Shown here: positions 1 through 5,326 of the stretch, piece after piece
Layout of the letters: the number at the start of each line of letters is the position of its first letter
Numbering within the stretch: the first letter of the stretch is position 1
Origin: an uncultured Flavobacterium sp.
GTDB lineage: Bacteria > Bacteroidota > Bacteroidia > Flavobacteriales > Flavobacteriaceae
DNA: 7,871 bases
Direction: 5' to 3'
NCBI RefSeq assembly: GCF_937876455.1
Contig: NZ_CALFIG010000156.1
Location: 1 to 7,871, forward strand
Position numbers and translations under genes: made by a program
Notes under the pieces: model-generated
What the model was told of the DNA's origin: nothing
What the model saw: only the letters and a program-made list of their open reading frames with translations
Databases searched by the model: none

Positions 1-55
1 AATGGGTAATGGGTAATGGGTAATGGGTAATGGGTAATGGGTAATGGGTAATGGG
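1..55. repeat. AATGGGT heptanucleotide tandem array (about 8 copies)
   Basis: Seven perfect copies of AATGGGT are followed by a six-base partial copy, and a further GGG lies at 59-61. The array touches the first base of the window, so it probably continues outside. Each unit carries one GGG, giving nine G-tracts, mostly spaced by TAAT, on the plus strand. That fits the general G-quadruplex pattern of G3 tracts with loops of 1-7 bases. A transcript reading through from the SRPBCC gene would use this G-rich strand as template. The repeat itself is read directly; any structure or function is inference. Confidence 0.97.
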
Positions 56-97
56 AGTGGGAATTTTGAAATTGAGGATTGCTCGTACAGATTATTG

Positions 98-120
98 ATA
101 CGGTATATAATATACTGTAT
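98..120. repeat. Near-perfect AT-rich palindrome
   Basis: An 11-bp inverted repeat around a single central base pairs completely except for one G-T position. It begins ATACGGTATAT and ends ATATACTGTAT. It lies 55 bp past the stop codon of the SRPBCC gene, on the downstream side, and runs straight into the TATACTG heptads. It could be a weak hairpin at the transcript end or a protein-binding palindrome. Its low GC content and the lack of a T-run argue against a strong terminator. Confidence 0.55.
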
Positions 121-145
121 ACTGAAAACTGAGTACTGAAAACTG
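111..145. repeat. NNNACTG heptad array (5 units)
   Basis: Five units follow in exact 7-bp register: TATACTG, TATACTG, AAAACTG, AGTACTG, AAAACTG. Only the ACTG part is constant. The same phrase reappears in the same orientation at 745-784, so the SRPBCC gene sits between two direct copies. The composite ACTGAAAACTGAG occurs at 121-133, 755-767 and 768-780. Confidence 0.85.
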
Positions 146-160
146 ACTTCTACTCGAAGT
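146..160 (-). terminator. Possible weak terminator of the SRPBCC gene
   Basis: Read on the minus strand, the sequence 14 bp past the SRPBCC stop can form a 5-bp stem (ACTTC/GAAGT) with a 5-base loop, followed by CAGTTTTC. The stem is short and the T-run is only four bases, so this is a weak candidate. Confidence 0.25.
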
Positions 161-174
161 GAAGGGGAATGAAC

Positions 175-567
175 TTACAGCTTATGCATATTACTCGCTA
201 AAGTTTCAATGAAATTTGAAATAGGGCCTTTAACCATCATCGCCATCATGGCATTAAATTCGCCTTCAAAAAATAATTGTACTGCGCAAGATTCATCGGA
301 TAAGGTGTCAATAGTAGCGGTTAACGAGAAAGGTAATTTATCGCTTGCAGCACCTAGTTTTACTAATGAATTTGGTGTTTGTTCTTTTAAACGTAATTTA
401 ATTTCTGGCATACCTTTTAATCCGAAGATGAAATCGGTAGGCGCCGTAACTTCAAATTTTGCAATGTTTTCAGGCATTAATTTTTCATATTGCGTTACAT
501 CAATTAATGCATTAAATATATAAGACGCAGCTTTTTCTACCGTTACTTTTTTACTTTCTAAATTCAT
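175..567 (-). CDS. SRPBCC (START-like) family protein, 130 aa
   Basis: This small soluble protein has no signal peptide or membrane segment. Its pattern matches the SRPBCC/START-like hydrophobic-cavity fold: an opening strand (residues 2-10), a short helical stretch with an aromatic (about 12-31, Tyr27), a run of alternating strands (36-104), and a long C-terminal helix (about 106-128, MMAMMVKGPISNFIETLA). Members bind lipids, polyketides or other hydrophobic ligands, or act as cyclases or chaperones. No catalytic residue can be named here, so the ligand and role are unknown. The start is the ATG at 565-567, preceded by an A-rich leader with no Shine-Dalgarno. The gene follows pyrE on the same strand after a 227-bp repeat-filled gap. 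Whether it shares the pyrE transcript or uses a promoter within the repeats is unclear. Short-tandem arrays flank it on both sides. Confidence 0.8.
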   Translation of the reverse strand: MNLESKKVTVEKAASYIFNALIDVTQYEKLMPENIAKFEVTAPTDFIFGLKGMPEIKLRLKEQTPNSLVKLGAASDKLPFSLTATIDTLSDESCAVQLFFEGEFNAMMAMMVKGPISNFIETLASNMHKL

Positions 568-587
568 AATTTTTATGTTAGATGTTT

Positions 588-636
588 GTTGTTCGTTGTT
601 CGTTGTTGGTTGTTCGTTGTTCGTTGTTCGTTGTTG
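588..636. repeat. GTTGTTC/GTTGTTG heptanucleotide array (7 copies)
   Basis: Seven contiguous 7-bp units, five GTTGTTC and two GTTGTTG (third and seventh), occupy exactly 49 bp. The array ends 20 bp before the SRPBCC start codon. On the coding (minus) strand it reads GAACAAC/CAACAAC, which would be an unstructured A/C-rich stretch of the 5' leader if transcription starts upstream. The repeat is plain in the sequence; any effect on expression is inference. Confidence 0.96.
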
Positions 637-670
637 GCTTTATATACCAATTACCCATTATTAGCTATAT

Positions 671-710
671 CACAAAGTTTCACAAAATTACCACAAAAGA
701 CACAAAGAAA
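671..710. repeat. CACAAA phrase, about 10-bp period (4 units)
   Basis: Four successive 10-base blocks each contain CACAAA, at block position 1, 1, 2 and 1: 671-680, 681-690, 691-700 and 701-710. The period is close to one helical turn. The motif CAAAATTA at 683-690 also reads TAATTTTG on the minus strand and so fits the TAnnTTTG promoter box, but no -33 element is suitably placed and it is 115 bp from the SRPBCC start. I do not call a promoter. Confidence 0.6.
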
Positions 711-714
711 ATCC

Positions 715-735
715 ATTTACGATTTACGATTTAGG
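715..735. repeat. ATTTACG heptad array (3 units)
   Basis: Two perfect ATTTACG units and one ATTTAGG unit run in strict 7-bp register between the CACAAA phrase and the second ACTG phrase. Confidence 0.8.
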
Positions 736-744
736 ATTAAATTA

Positions 745-784
745 TATACTTATCACTGAAAACTGAGACTGAAAACTGAGACTC
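745..784. repeat. Second ACTG phrase (13-bp composite, 2 copies, plus variants)
   Basis: The composite ACTGAAAACTGAG is repeated perfectly at 755-767 and 768-780. It is preceded by the variants TATACTT and ATCACTG and followed by ACTC. The units are 7 and 6 bases long in alternation, as if the 7-bp lattice of 111-145 had lost a base in every second unit. Orientation matches the copy downstream of the SRPBCC gene. Confidence 0.85.
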
Positions 785-817
785 AACTTTCCCATTATCC
801 ATTACCAACTTCCCATT
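783..817 (-). repeat. AATGGGA-type heptads overlapping the pyrE 3' end
   Basis: On the minus strand, from 817 downward, the sequence divides into 7-mers AATGGGA, AGTTGGT, AATGGAT, AATGGGA, AAGTTGA. These resemble the AATGGGT array at 1-55, here in inverse orientation, and a single related TTACCCATTA lies at 651-660. The first three units lie within the pyrE reading frame and its stop codon falls at the third/fourth unit junction. Confidence 0.65.
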
Positions 818-1445
818 CAGCGGGATTAGCATTCCAAGTTTGTAACGTTTCCAATTCGTTTTCAGAAATGTATTTTTTGTCTATTGCTTTTTGAAGTAAG
901 TTGTCATAATTACTTAAGGTATAGACGTCTAAATTCGCTTCTTTTATTTTTTCTTCAGAGATAGGGAAGCCATACGTAAATATAGCCGCCATGCCTTTAA
1001 CAACAGCACCTTCATTGCGCAAAGCTTCTACGGCTAGTAAGCTGCTTCCGCCTGTTGATATTAAATCTTCAACTACAACTACGTTTTGTCCTTTTTGTAA
1101 AAACCCTTCAACTTGGTTTTGTCTGCCGTGTTTTTTTGGTTCAGGTCTTACGTAAACAAAAGGCAATCCCATGGCTTCGGCTACTAAAATTCCAATGCCA
1201 ATAGCGCCTGTTGCTACACCTGCGATCACGTCTGGTTTGCCAAATTTCGCTTCAATTTGTTTCACGAATTCATCTCTTACATAATTTCTAACGGCTGGAA
1301 ATGAAAGAATTACGCGGTTGTCACAATAAATAGGTGACTTCCAACCAGAAGCCCATGTAAAAGGATTTTTAGAATTCAGTTTAATTGCGTTTATTTGTAA
1401 AAGCAATTCTGCGGTTTGCTGTGCTGTATTAGTATTAAATATCAT
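795..1445 (-). CDS. pyrE: Orotate phosphoribosyltransferase, 216 aa
   Basis: PyrE transfers the phosphoribosyl group of PRPP to orotate, making OMP and pyrophosphate, the fifth step of de novo pyrimidine synthesis in the cytosol. The PRPP-binding signature VVVVEDLISTGGSS lies at residues 122-135, with the acidic pair Glu126-Asp127. The flexible catalytic loop RPEPKKHGRQNQ lies at 100-111, with Lys104, Lys105 and His106. The N-terminal WASGWKSPIYCDNR (31-44) is the usual orotate-side segment. The frame stays open upstream to a possible start at 1478, but the ATG at 1443-1445 (MIFNTNTAQQ) is preferred: it matches the usual N-terminus, avoids overlapping the divergent Nudix gene and sits just after a good promoter. 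Length is normal for the family. The last residues, EVGNG, are encoded by tandem-repeat DNA and probably do not belong to the conserved core. Confidence 0.97.
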   Translation of the reverse strand: MIFNTNTAQQTAELLLQINAIKLNSKNPFTWASGWKSPIYCDNRVILSFPAVRNYVRDEFVKQIEAKFGKPDVIAGVATGAIGIGILVAEAMGLPFVYVRPEPKKHGRQNQVEGFLQKGQNVVVVEDLISTGGSSLLAVEALRNEGAVVKGMAAIFTYGFPISEEKIKEANLDVYTLSNYDNLLQKAIDKKYISENELETLQTWNANPAEWEVGNG

Positions 1446-1449
1446 AGTG

Positions 1450-1479
1450 CAAATGTATAAAGTTTTTGTGAACGACAAA
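1450..1479 (-). promoter_or_regulatory. pyrE promoter (Bacteroidota type), inside the Nudix gene
   Basis: On the minus strand TTTG (1479-1476) is followed by an 18-bp spacer and TACATTTG (1457-1450), a full match to the Bacteroidota primary-sigma pattern TTTG-N17-23-TAnnTTTG. The -7 box ends only four bases before the pyrE ATG, so transcription would begin at or next to the start codon and the mRNA would be leaderless or nearly so. The box contains the Nudix start codon (1453-1455) on the other strand. Motif and spacing are seen; promoter activity is inferred. Confidence 0.7.
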
Positions 1480-2040
1480 CCACTTTTTTTAACAAATAAA
1501 GTGGAAAAGGAGACAAATTTTAGAATTTATTTATTGGAAACAGTAAATATTAGAAAAGTGATTTCTGAACTATTTTTAAATAAAATAGACCGTGCGCTTT
1601 TGTACCATCCGGATGAAAAATTGATTTTGAAAACCTTGAAATCTAAAATGCCTGTTGCAAAAGCAGGTGGAGGGTTGGTATATAACAAAAAAGGGGAGGT
1701 GTTGTTTATTTTTAGAAACGGGAAATGGGATTTGCCTAAAGGAGGGATTGAAAAAAATGAAGAAATAGAAGATACTGCCATTAGAGAAGTGGAAGAAGAA
1801 ACGGGTGTAACAGGGTTAAAAATTGTAGATAAATTACAAAAAACCTATCATATTTTTAAACGCAACGGTCGGTATAAACTTAAAATTACGTATTGGTATA
1901 AAATGACTACTAATTTTGAAGGCACGCCTTGTCCACAAGAAGATGAAGGCATAGAAAAAGTGGCTTGGTTGCATCCAGACACTATCCCTAAAGCACTTGA
2001 AAATTCATATGAAAATATTAAGTTGTTGTTTGAAGCATAG
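1453..2040 (+). CDS. Nudix hydrolase, 195 aa
   Basis: The protein contains a perfect Nudix box, GX5EX7REUXEEXGU, at residues 97-119: Gly97, Glu103, then REVEEETGV at 111-119. This metal-binding helix hydrolyses a nucleoside diphosphate linked to another moiety. The substrate cannot be read from the sequence. The Nudix domain spans about 66-193. The first 60 or so residues (MYKVFVNDKPLFLTNK...) form an extension that I recall as typical of this flavobacterial group and whose function I do not know. The ATG at 1453 is preferred over the in-frame GTG at 1447, because MYKVFVND is the usual N-terminus and the GTG lies closer to pyrE. The gene diverges from pyrE with 7 bp between start codons. I found no convincing TAnnTTTG box for it; the closest is TTTATTTG at 1390-1397 inside pyrE. 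Confidence 0.93.
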   Translation: MYKVFVNDKPLFLTNKVEKETNFRIYLLETVNIRKVISELFLNKIDRALLYHPDEKLILKTLKSKMPVAKAGGGLVYNKKGEVLFIFRNGKWDLPKGGIEKNEEIEDTAIREVEEETGVTGLKIVDKLQKTYHIFKRNGRYKLKITYWYKMTTNFEGTPCPQEDEGIEKVAWLHPDTIPKALENSYENIKLLFEA

Positions 2041-2046
2041 CAGTTT

Positions 2047-2088
2047 AATTTGTCAATTTGCCAATTTCTCGATTTAGACTAATTGACA
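2047..2088. terminator. Inverted repeat between convergent genes, with an octamer repeat
   Basis: The 54-bp gap between the Nudix stop and the peptidase stop holds TGTCAATT (2051-2058) and its exact complement AATTGACA (2081-2088), separated by 22 bases and followed by CATTTTC. This could be a weak terminator for the Nudix gene. The left arm overlaps three degenerate 8-bp units (AATTTGTC, AATTTGCC, AATTTCTC at 2047-2070), another small tandem phrase. The long loop and weak T-tract keep confidence low. Confidence 0.3.
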
Positions 2089-2094
2089 CATTTT

Positions 2095-3804
2095 CTAATT
2101 CACTCGATAAACAGGATACTGCAAATGCGCCTTTTCATAATAAGGTGTTTGTTTGTAAATCCAATCTAATTGTGTAGCGCCATCTTCTGCAAAAGTAGTA
2201 TCGCTTTTTTTCTTAGCCTCAAATATTTGTTTAAGTTCTGGGTTTTCGTCTAGTATTTTTTTAGCAACATCTTCAAAAACATAGGCTGAAAAATATTCTT
2301 TTTGTTGCAATATCGTATCAAAGAAATTCCAATTAAAAAAAGAATCAACCGCTTCAGGCTCTAGTGTTTCAACTAAATATTTAACGCCAAATTGCGCTGT
2401 AGAAAAATAATAATCTCCTTTGTTACATTTTAGTTGTGCTGTTTGGGTAGTTACCTGCGTACTGAAATGCCCATAATGTCCTTCATAAGGCGATTTAGAT
2501 GTTTTATAATCTTTTATTTTGTACGTTTCTACCTCAATGAGAGTGTCCTTTGTAAATTGTGCATAGGCAATATTGTTTAGCTTTAAAAGCTCAATAACAG
2601 GCCATTGGGTTTGAGGTATAATGTAGGCTCTTGGAATGGTTACAAATTTAGTGGCTTTATAGTTTCCATAAAACGGAATTTTTTTTGTAAAGGGTTTATT
2701 TCTGTCATAAAACAATCTTGGTTTTCCAGAAATAGCACTGGGTTTGTAACTTCCTTCGTACCCTTTAAAATTGATATAAGAAACTTGTGTAGAATCAATT
2801 GCCCATTCAATAGGATACTTTTTTCCAGGTTGGAAATCTAGTTTATTTTCTTCTTTTACCTGTTTTATTTTTTGAAAATTTTTATCGGTATAGTTGATGG
2901 CACTAACCATAAATTCATACGTTACTTTTACACGATCTTTAAACGCTTTAAGCATATGCGTTTCTGGTACAAAACCTAATGTGTGAAATAGGGTAGTATA
3001 GCCCGTTGCATATCTTGGTGTATCTGTAAACTGTTCAAAACCTTTGTCTGGTGTAGTGCTATGTACGTTAACATAAGGTACCACATCAATTTTCTTTTTT
3101 TGCATGTCTTGTACTAATGCGGGATACATTTCAGTTGCAAAATAGTTGCCTAGTTTAACACCTAAACGTTCATGTTGTGTGGCAATACAAGTAAACGTAT
3201 ATTGATAATCAGCTCCGTTTGAAACATGATTGTCTAAAAACACATCTGGTTCTACAAGATGAAATAAAGCTTGAAAACTTCTTGAATTTTTAGTGTCCGA
3301 TTTAATAAAATCCCTATTCAAGTCATAGTTTCGGCCATTGCCTCTAAATCCATAAGCCTCAGGACCATTTTGATTGGCTCTTGATGAAGAATTCCTGTTA
3401 AGCATGCCATCAATATTATAGACAGGAATTGCTGCTATTAACGTGTTATGGGGTATCGAAATTTTTTGTAAAGCCAAATCTCTAAATAAACTCATCGTTG
3501 CATCTATACCATCTGGTTCGCCTGGGTGAATGCCGTTGTTGATTAATATTTTAGCTTTTTGATTATTAAAGTCAAAATTTTTTGTTGCAGAAAATAAAAT
3601 TAAATGCAAAGGTTTTCCGCTGTCTGTATTACCCATTTCTTGCAAGGTAATGGTTTCAAATGCGGCGTCTAATTTTTTATAAAAAGCAATACAATCTTCA
3701 TACGTTACAGATTGATTACCATTTCCATTTTCAAAAGTGGTATTCCAATTTTGTTGTGCAAAGCAAAATGAAGTGCCAACAAATAAAAAAAGGTATTTTA
3801 ACAT
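2095..3804 (-). CDS. Exported M14-family zinc carboxypeptidase-like metallopeptidase, 569 aa
   Basis: The first 16 residues (MLKYLFLFVGTSFCFA) form a Sec signal peptide with a likely cut before QQ; there is no lipobox. The catalytic domain follows, about 30-310. Zinc ligands of the M14 HxxE motif are His93 and Glu96 (HPGEPDG), and the third ligand is His193 (LDNHVSNG). The segment GRNYDLNRDF (157-166) matches the substrate-carboxylate-binding Asn/Arg region, and Glu281 in FVPETHML is the probable general base. All key residues of an active enzyme are present. The remaining 250 or so residues look strand-rich and I cannot assign them; no T9SS sorting tail is evident. The gene starts 4 bp after the coaD stop, so it is the last gene of the ddl-coaD operon and probably translationally coupled. 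The substrate is unknown. The cell-wall neighbour ddl makes a peptidoglycan peptide conceivable, but general peptide scavenging fits equally well. Confidence 0.9.
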   Translation of the reverse strand: MLKYLFLFVGTSFCFAQQNWNTTFENGNGNQSVTYEDCIAFYKKLDAAFETITLQEMGNTDSGKPLHLILFSATKNFDFNNQKAKILINNGIHPGEPDGIDATMSLFRDLALQKISIPHNTLIAAIPVYNIDGMLNRNSSSRANQNGPEAYGFRGNGRNYDLNRDFIKSDTKNSRSFQALFHLVEPDVFLDNHVSNGADYQYTFTCIATQHERLGVKLGNYFATEMYPALVQDMQKKKIDVVPYVNVHSTTPDKGFEQFTDTPRYATGYTTLFHTLGFVPETHMLKAFKDRVKVTYEFMVSAINYTDKNFQKIKQVKEENKLDFQPGKKYPIEWAIDSTQVSYINFKGYEGSYKPSAISGKPRLFYDRNKPFTKKIPFYGNYKATKFVTIPRAYIIPQTQWPVIELLKLNNIAYAQFTKDTLIEVETYKIKDYKTSKSPYEGHYGHFSTQVTTQTAQLKCNKGDYYFSTAQFGVKYLVETLEPEAVDSFFNWNFFDTILQQKEYFSAYVFEDVAKKILDENPELKQIFEAKKKSDTTFAEDGATQLDWIYKQTPYYEKAHLQYPVYRVN

Positions 3805-3808
3805 GGTG

Positions 3809-4264
3809 TTATTTTTTTAATACAGAAGCAGGAACCAAGCCCGAAATATCGCCACCGTTTCTCAATACATCTCTCACGATACTAGAAGATATAAATGACG
3901 TTTTTGCAGCAGTTAGTAAGAAAACGGTTTCTATTTTGGATAAAGTCCGATTGGTGTGTGCAATTGCTTTTTCAAATTCAAAATCGGCTGGATTTCTAAG
4001 ACCACGTAAAATAAAGTTTGCTTGTTCCTTTTGGCATAAGTCTATCGTTAAACCACTGTACGTTATCACTTTTACTTTAGGTTCATTTTTAAAAGCTTCT
4101 TCAATAAACTTTTTTCGATCTTCTAAATCAAACATGTATTTTTTATCTGCATTGACACCAATAGCCACAATAACTTCATCAAATAAAGAAATTCCTCTTT
4201 TAATGATGTCAAAGTGTCCGTTAGTTATGGGGTCAAAAGAACCCGGAAATACAGCTTTTTTCAT
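3809..4264 (-). CDS. coaD: Pantetheine-phosphate adenylyltransferase, 151 aa
   Basis: CoaD joins 4'-phosphopantetheine and ATP to give dephospho-CoA and pyrophosphate, the penultimate step of coenzyme A synthesis. The nucleotidyltransferase signature GSFDPITNGH lies at residues 8-17, with the TxGH motif at Thr14-His17. ILRGLR (85-90) supplies the conserved Arg, and the second ATP-binding motif ISSSIVR is at 125-131. Length is close to that of well-studied bacterial PPATs. An upstream in-frame ATG at 4292-4294 would add ten residues overlapping the ddl end. The start at 4262-4264 (MKKAVFPGSFDP) is chosen because the family begins within a few residues of this strand. The gene lies 17 bp after ddl and 4 bp before the peptidase gene, in one operon. 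Confidence 0.97.
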   Translation of the reverse strand: MKKAVFPGSFDPITNGHFDIIKRGISLFDEVIVAIGVNADKKYMFDLEDRKKFIEEAFKNEPKVKVITYSGLTIDLCQKEQANFILRGLRNPADFEFEKAIAHTNRTLSKIETVFLLTAAKTSFISSSIVRDVLRNGGDISGLVPASVLKK

Positions 4265-4281
4265 GAGTTGTTTGTTTAAAA

Positions 4282-5271
4282 TTATTTTTTCCAAATAGGT
4301 TTTCGTGCCAATGCTAATTCGATTTCATTATCTAGTAATTCGGCAAAATTCATTTTAGCATAGGCGGCTTGTTGCGGAAAAATGCTTTGCGGGCTTAATC
4401 CTGGATTGGTATTGATTTCAATGAAATGAGGAATCCCATCCATAATGATGAAATCGGTTCTTGAAAATCCTTGCATGCCCAATGAATCATATACTTTAAT
4501 AGCCGTTTTCTTGACAAGTTGTTCTACTTCAACTGAAATGCGTGCTGGAGTTATTTCTTCAGATTTTCCTAAATATTTAGCTTCATAATCAAAAAAAGCA
4601 TTTTTAGGTACTATTTCGGTAATTCCTAATACAGTTGTAACGCCTTTGTATTTTAAAACACCAACAGAAATTTCGGTTCCTTTTAAATAAGATTCCAATA
4701 AAATGTCTTTATCTTCCGCAAAGGCAAAAGCTAAGGCTTTGTCAAATTCGCTAGGGTTTTGTACCATAGATACACCTAAACTACTCCCAGATTGATTTGG
4801 TTTCACAAAAAAAGGTAAGCCCAATTCTGCCATTACATGATCAACATGAATAGGCATGCCTTCTGTTAAATAAATCGATTTTGCTCGTGGGATATTAAAT
4901 TTACTTAGTACGGATAAGGTGTCACGTTTATTAAACGTTAGACTGCTCTGATAGAAGTTGCAACCTGTATAGGGCAAATTTACAAGTTCCCAATAGGCCT
5001 GCATGTGTCCGTCTTCGCCAGGTGTACCATGAATCGTGTTTACTACTACATCAAAAGTTATTTTTTGGTCATCAATAGTAACTGAAAAATCGGCACGATT
5101 TATGTCGTATTTTTTAGCATTGTAAAGCACATTCCAAGAATCGGGTACTATATGTACTTCATAAATATGGTATTTGGTTTTATCAAGGTGATTTAAGATT
5201 AATTGGCCACTTCTCAAAGAAATGACTGATTCATCTGAATATCCGCCCATTACAACGGCTATGTTCCTCAT
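4282..5271 (-). CDS. ddl: D-alanine--D-alanine ligase, 329 aa
   Basis: Ddl is the cytosolic ATP-grasp ligase that makes the D-Ala-D-Ala dipeptide for peptidoglycan precursors. The N-terminal domain carries Glu14 (GGYSDES) and HGTPGEDG (81-88). The ATP-grasp core carries KPNQSGSSLGV (157-167), the DYEAKY segment (228-233), SRTDF (270-274) with Arg271, and the metal-binding EINTNPG (285-291) with Glu285 and Asn287. Aligned by eye to E. coli DdlB, Tyr233 falls at the position of Tyr216, which marks D-Ala-D-Ala rather than D-Ala-D-Lac synthesis, and Ser296 at that of Ser281. Vancomycin-type resistance is therefore not suggested. The ATG at 5269-5271 (MRNIAVVMGG) gives the normal length. It is the first gene of the minus-strand operon and has its own promoter. 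Confidence 0.97.
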   Translation of the reverse strand: MRNIAVVMGGYSDESVISLRSGQLILNHLDKTKYHIYEVHIVPDSWNVLYNAKKYDINRADFSVTIDDQKITFDVVVNTIHGTPGEDGHMQAYWELVNLPYTGCNFYQSSLTFNKRDTLSVLSKFNIPRAKSIYLTEGMPIHVDHVMAELGLPFFVKPNQSGSSLGVSMVQNPSEFDKALAFAFAEDKDILLESYLKGTEISVGVLKYKGVTTVLGITEIVPKNAFFDYEAKYLGKSEEITPARISVEVEQLVKKTAIKVYDSLGMQGFSRTDFIIMDGIPHFIEINTNPGLSPQSIFPQQAAYAKMNFAELLDNEIELALARKPIWKK

Positions 5272-5293
5272 ACTATTCTAAATTTTGGTGTAA

Positions 5294-5326
5294 CAAATTT
5301 ATTATATTTTGTGGACTAGTAAACAA
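5294..5326 (-). promoter_or_regulatory. Probable ddl promoter
   Basis: On the minus strand TTG (5326-5324), a 22-bp spacer and TAAATTTG (5301-5294) fit the TTG-N17-23-TAnnTTTG pattern of Bacteroidota. The -7 box ends 22 bp before the ddl ATG, giving a short leader of roughly 15-20 bases. The -33 element abuts the plus-strand -7 box at 5327-5334. Confidence 0.55.

Noticed and set aside
588..636. Possible CRISPR array
   Set aside because: The 7-bp units are contiguous, with no spacers and no cas genes nearby. They are simple tandem repeats.
683..690. TAATTTTG on the minus strand as the SRPBCC promoter
   Set aside because: It matches the -7 pattern but has no -33 element at 17-23 bp, lies within a CACAAA repeat, and would leave a leader of about 110 bases.
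1..794. Mobile element or attachment site around the SRPBCC gene
   Set aside because: No transposase, integrase, tRNA, target duplication or long terminal inverted repeat was seen. The flanking similarity is explained by short tandem phrases.
1446..1478. An N-terminal extension of PyrE starting at 1478
   Set aside because: It would overlap the Nudix start, contain the promoter and add eleven residues (MSFTKTLYICT) not expected in the family. The ATG at 1445 is the better start.
4265..4294. A ten-residue N-terminal extension of CoaD overlapping ddl
   Set aside because: The nucleotide-binding strand normally begins at the protein's second or third residue, as in MKKAVFPGSFDP from 4264.
3660..4298. 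A 212-codon plus-strand open frame antisense to coaD and the peptidase start
   Set aside because: It lies opposite a clear coaD and the start of the M14 peptidase, has no recognisable domain, and reads as low-quality Ser/Phe-rich translation typical of an antisense shadow.
4282..5271. Vancomycin-resistance-type D-Ala-D-Lac ligase
   Set aside because: The specificity position carries Tyr233 in DYEAKY, as in housekeeping Ddl, and no vanH or vanX-like neighbours are present.
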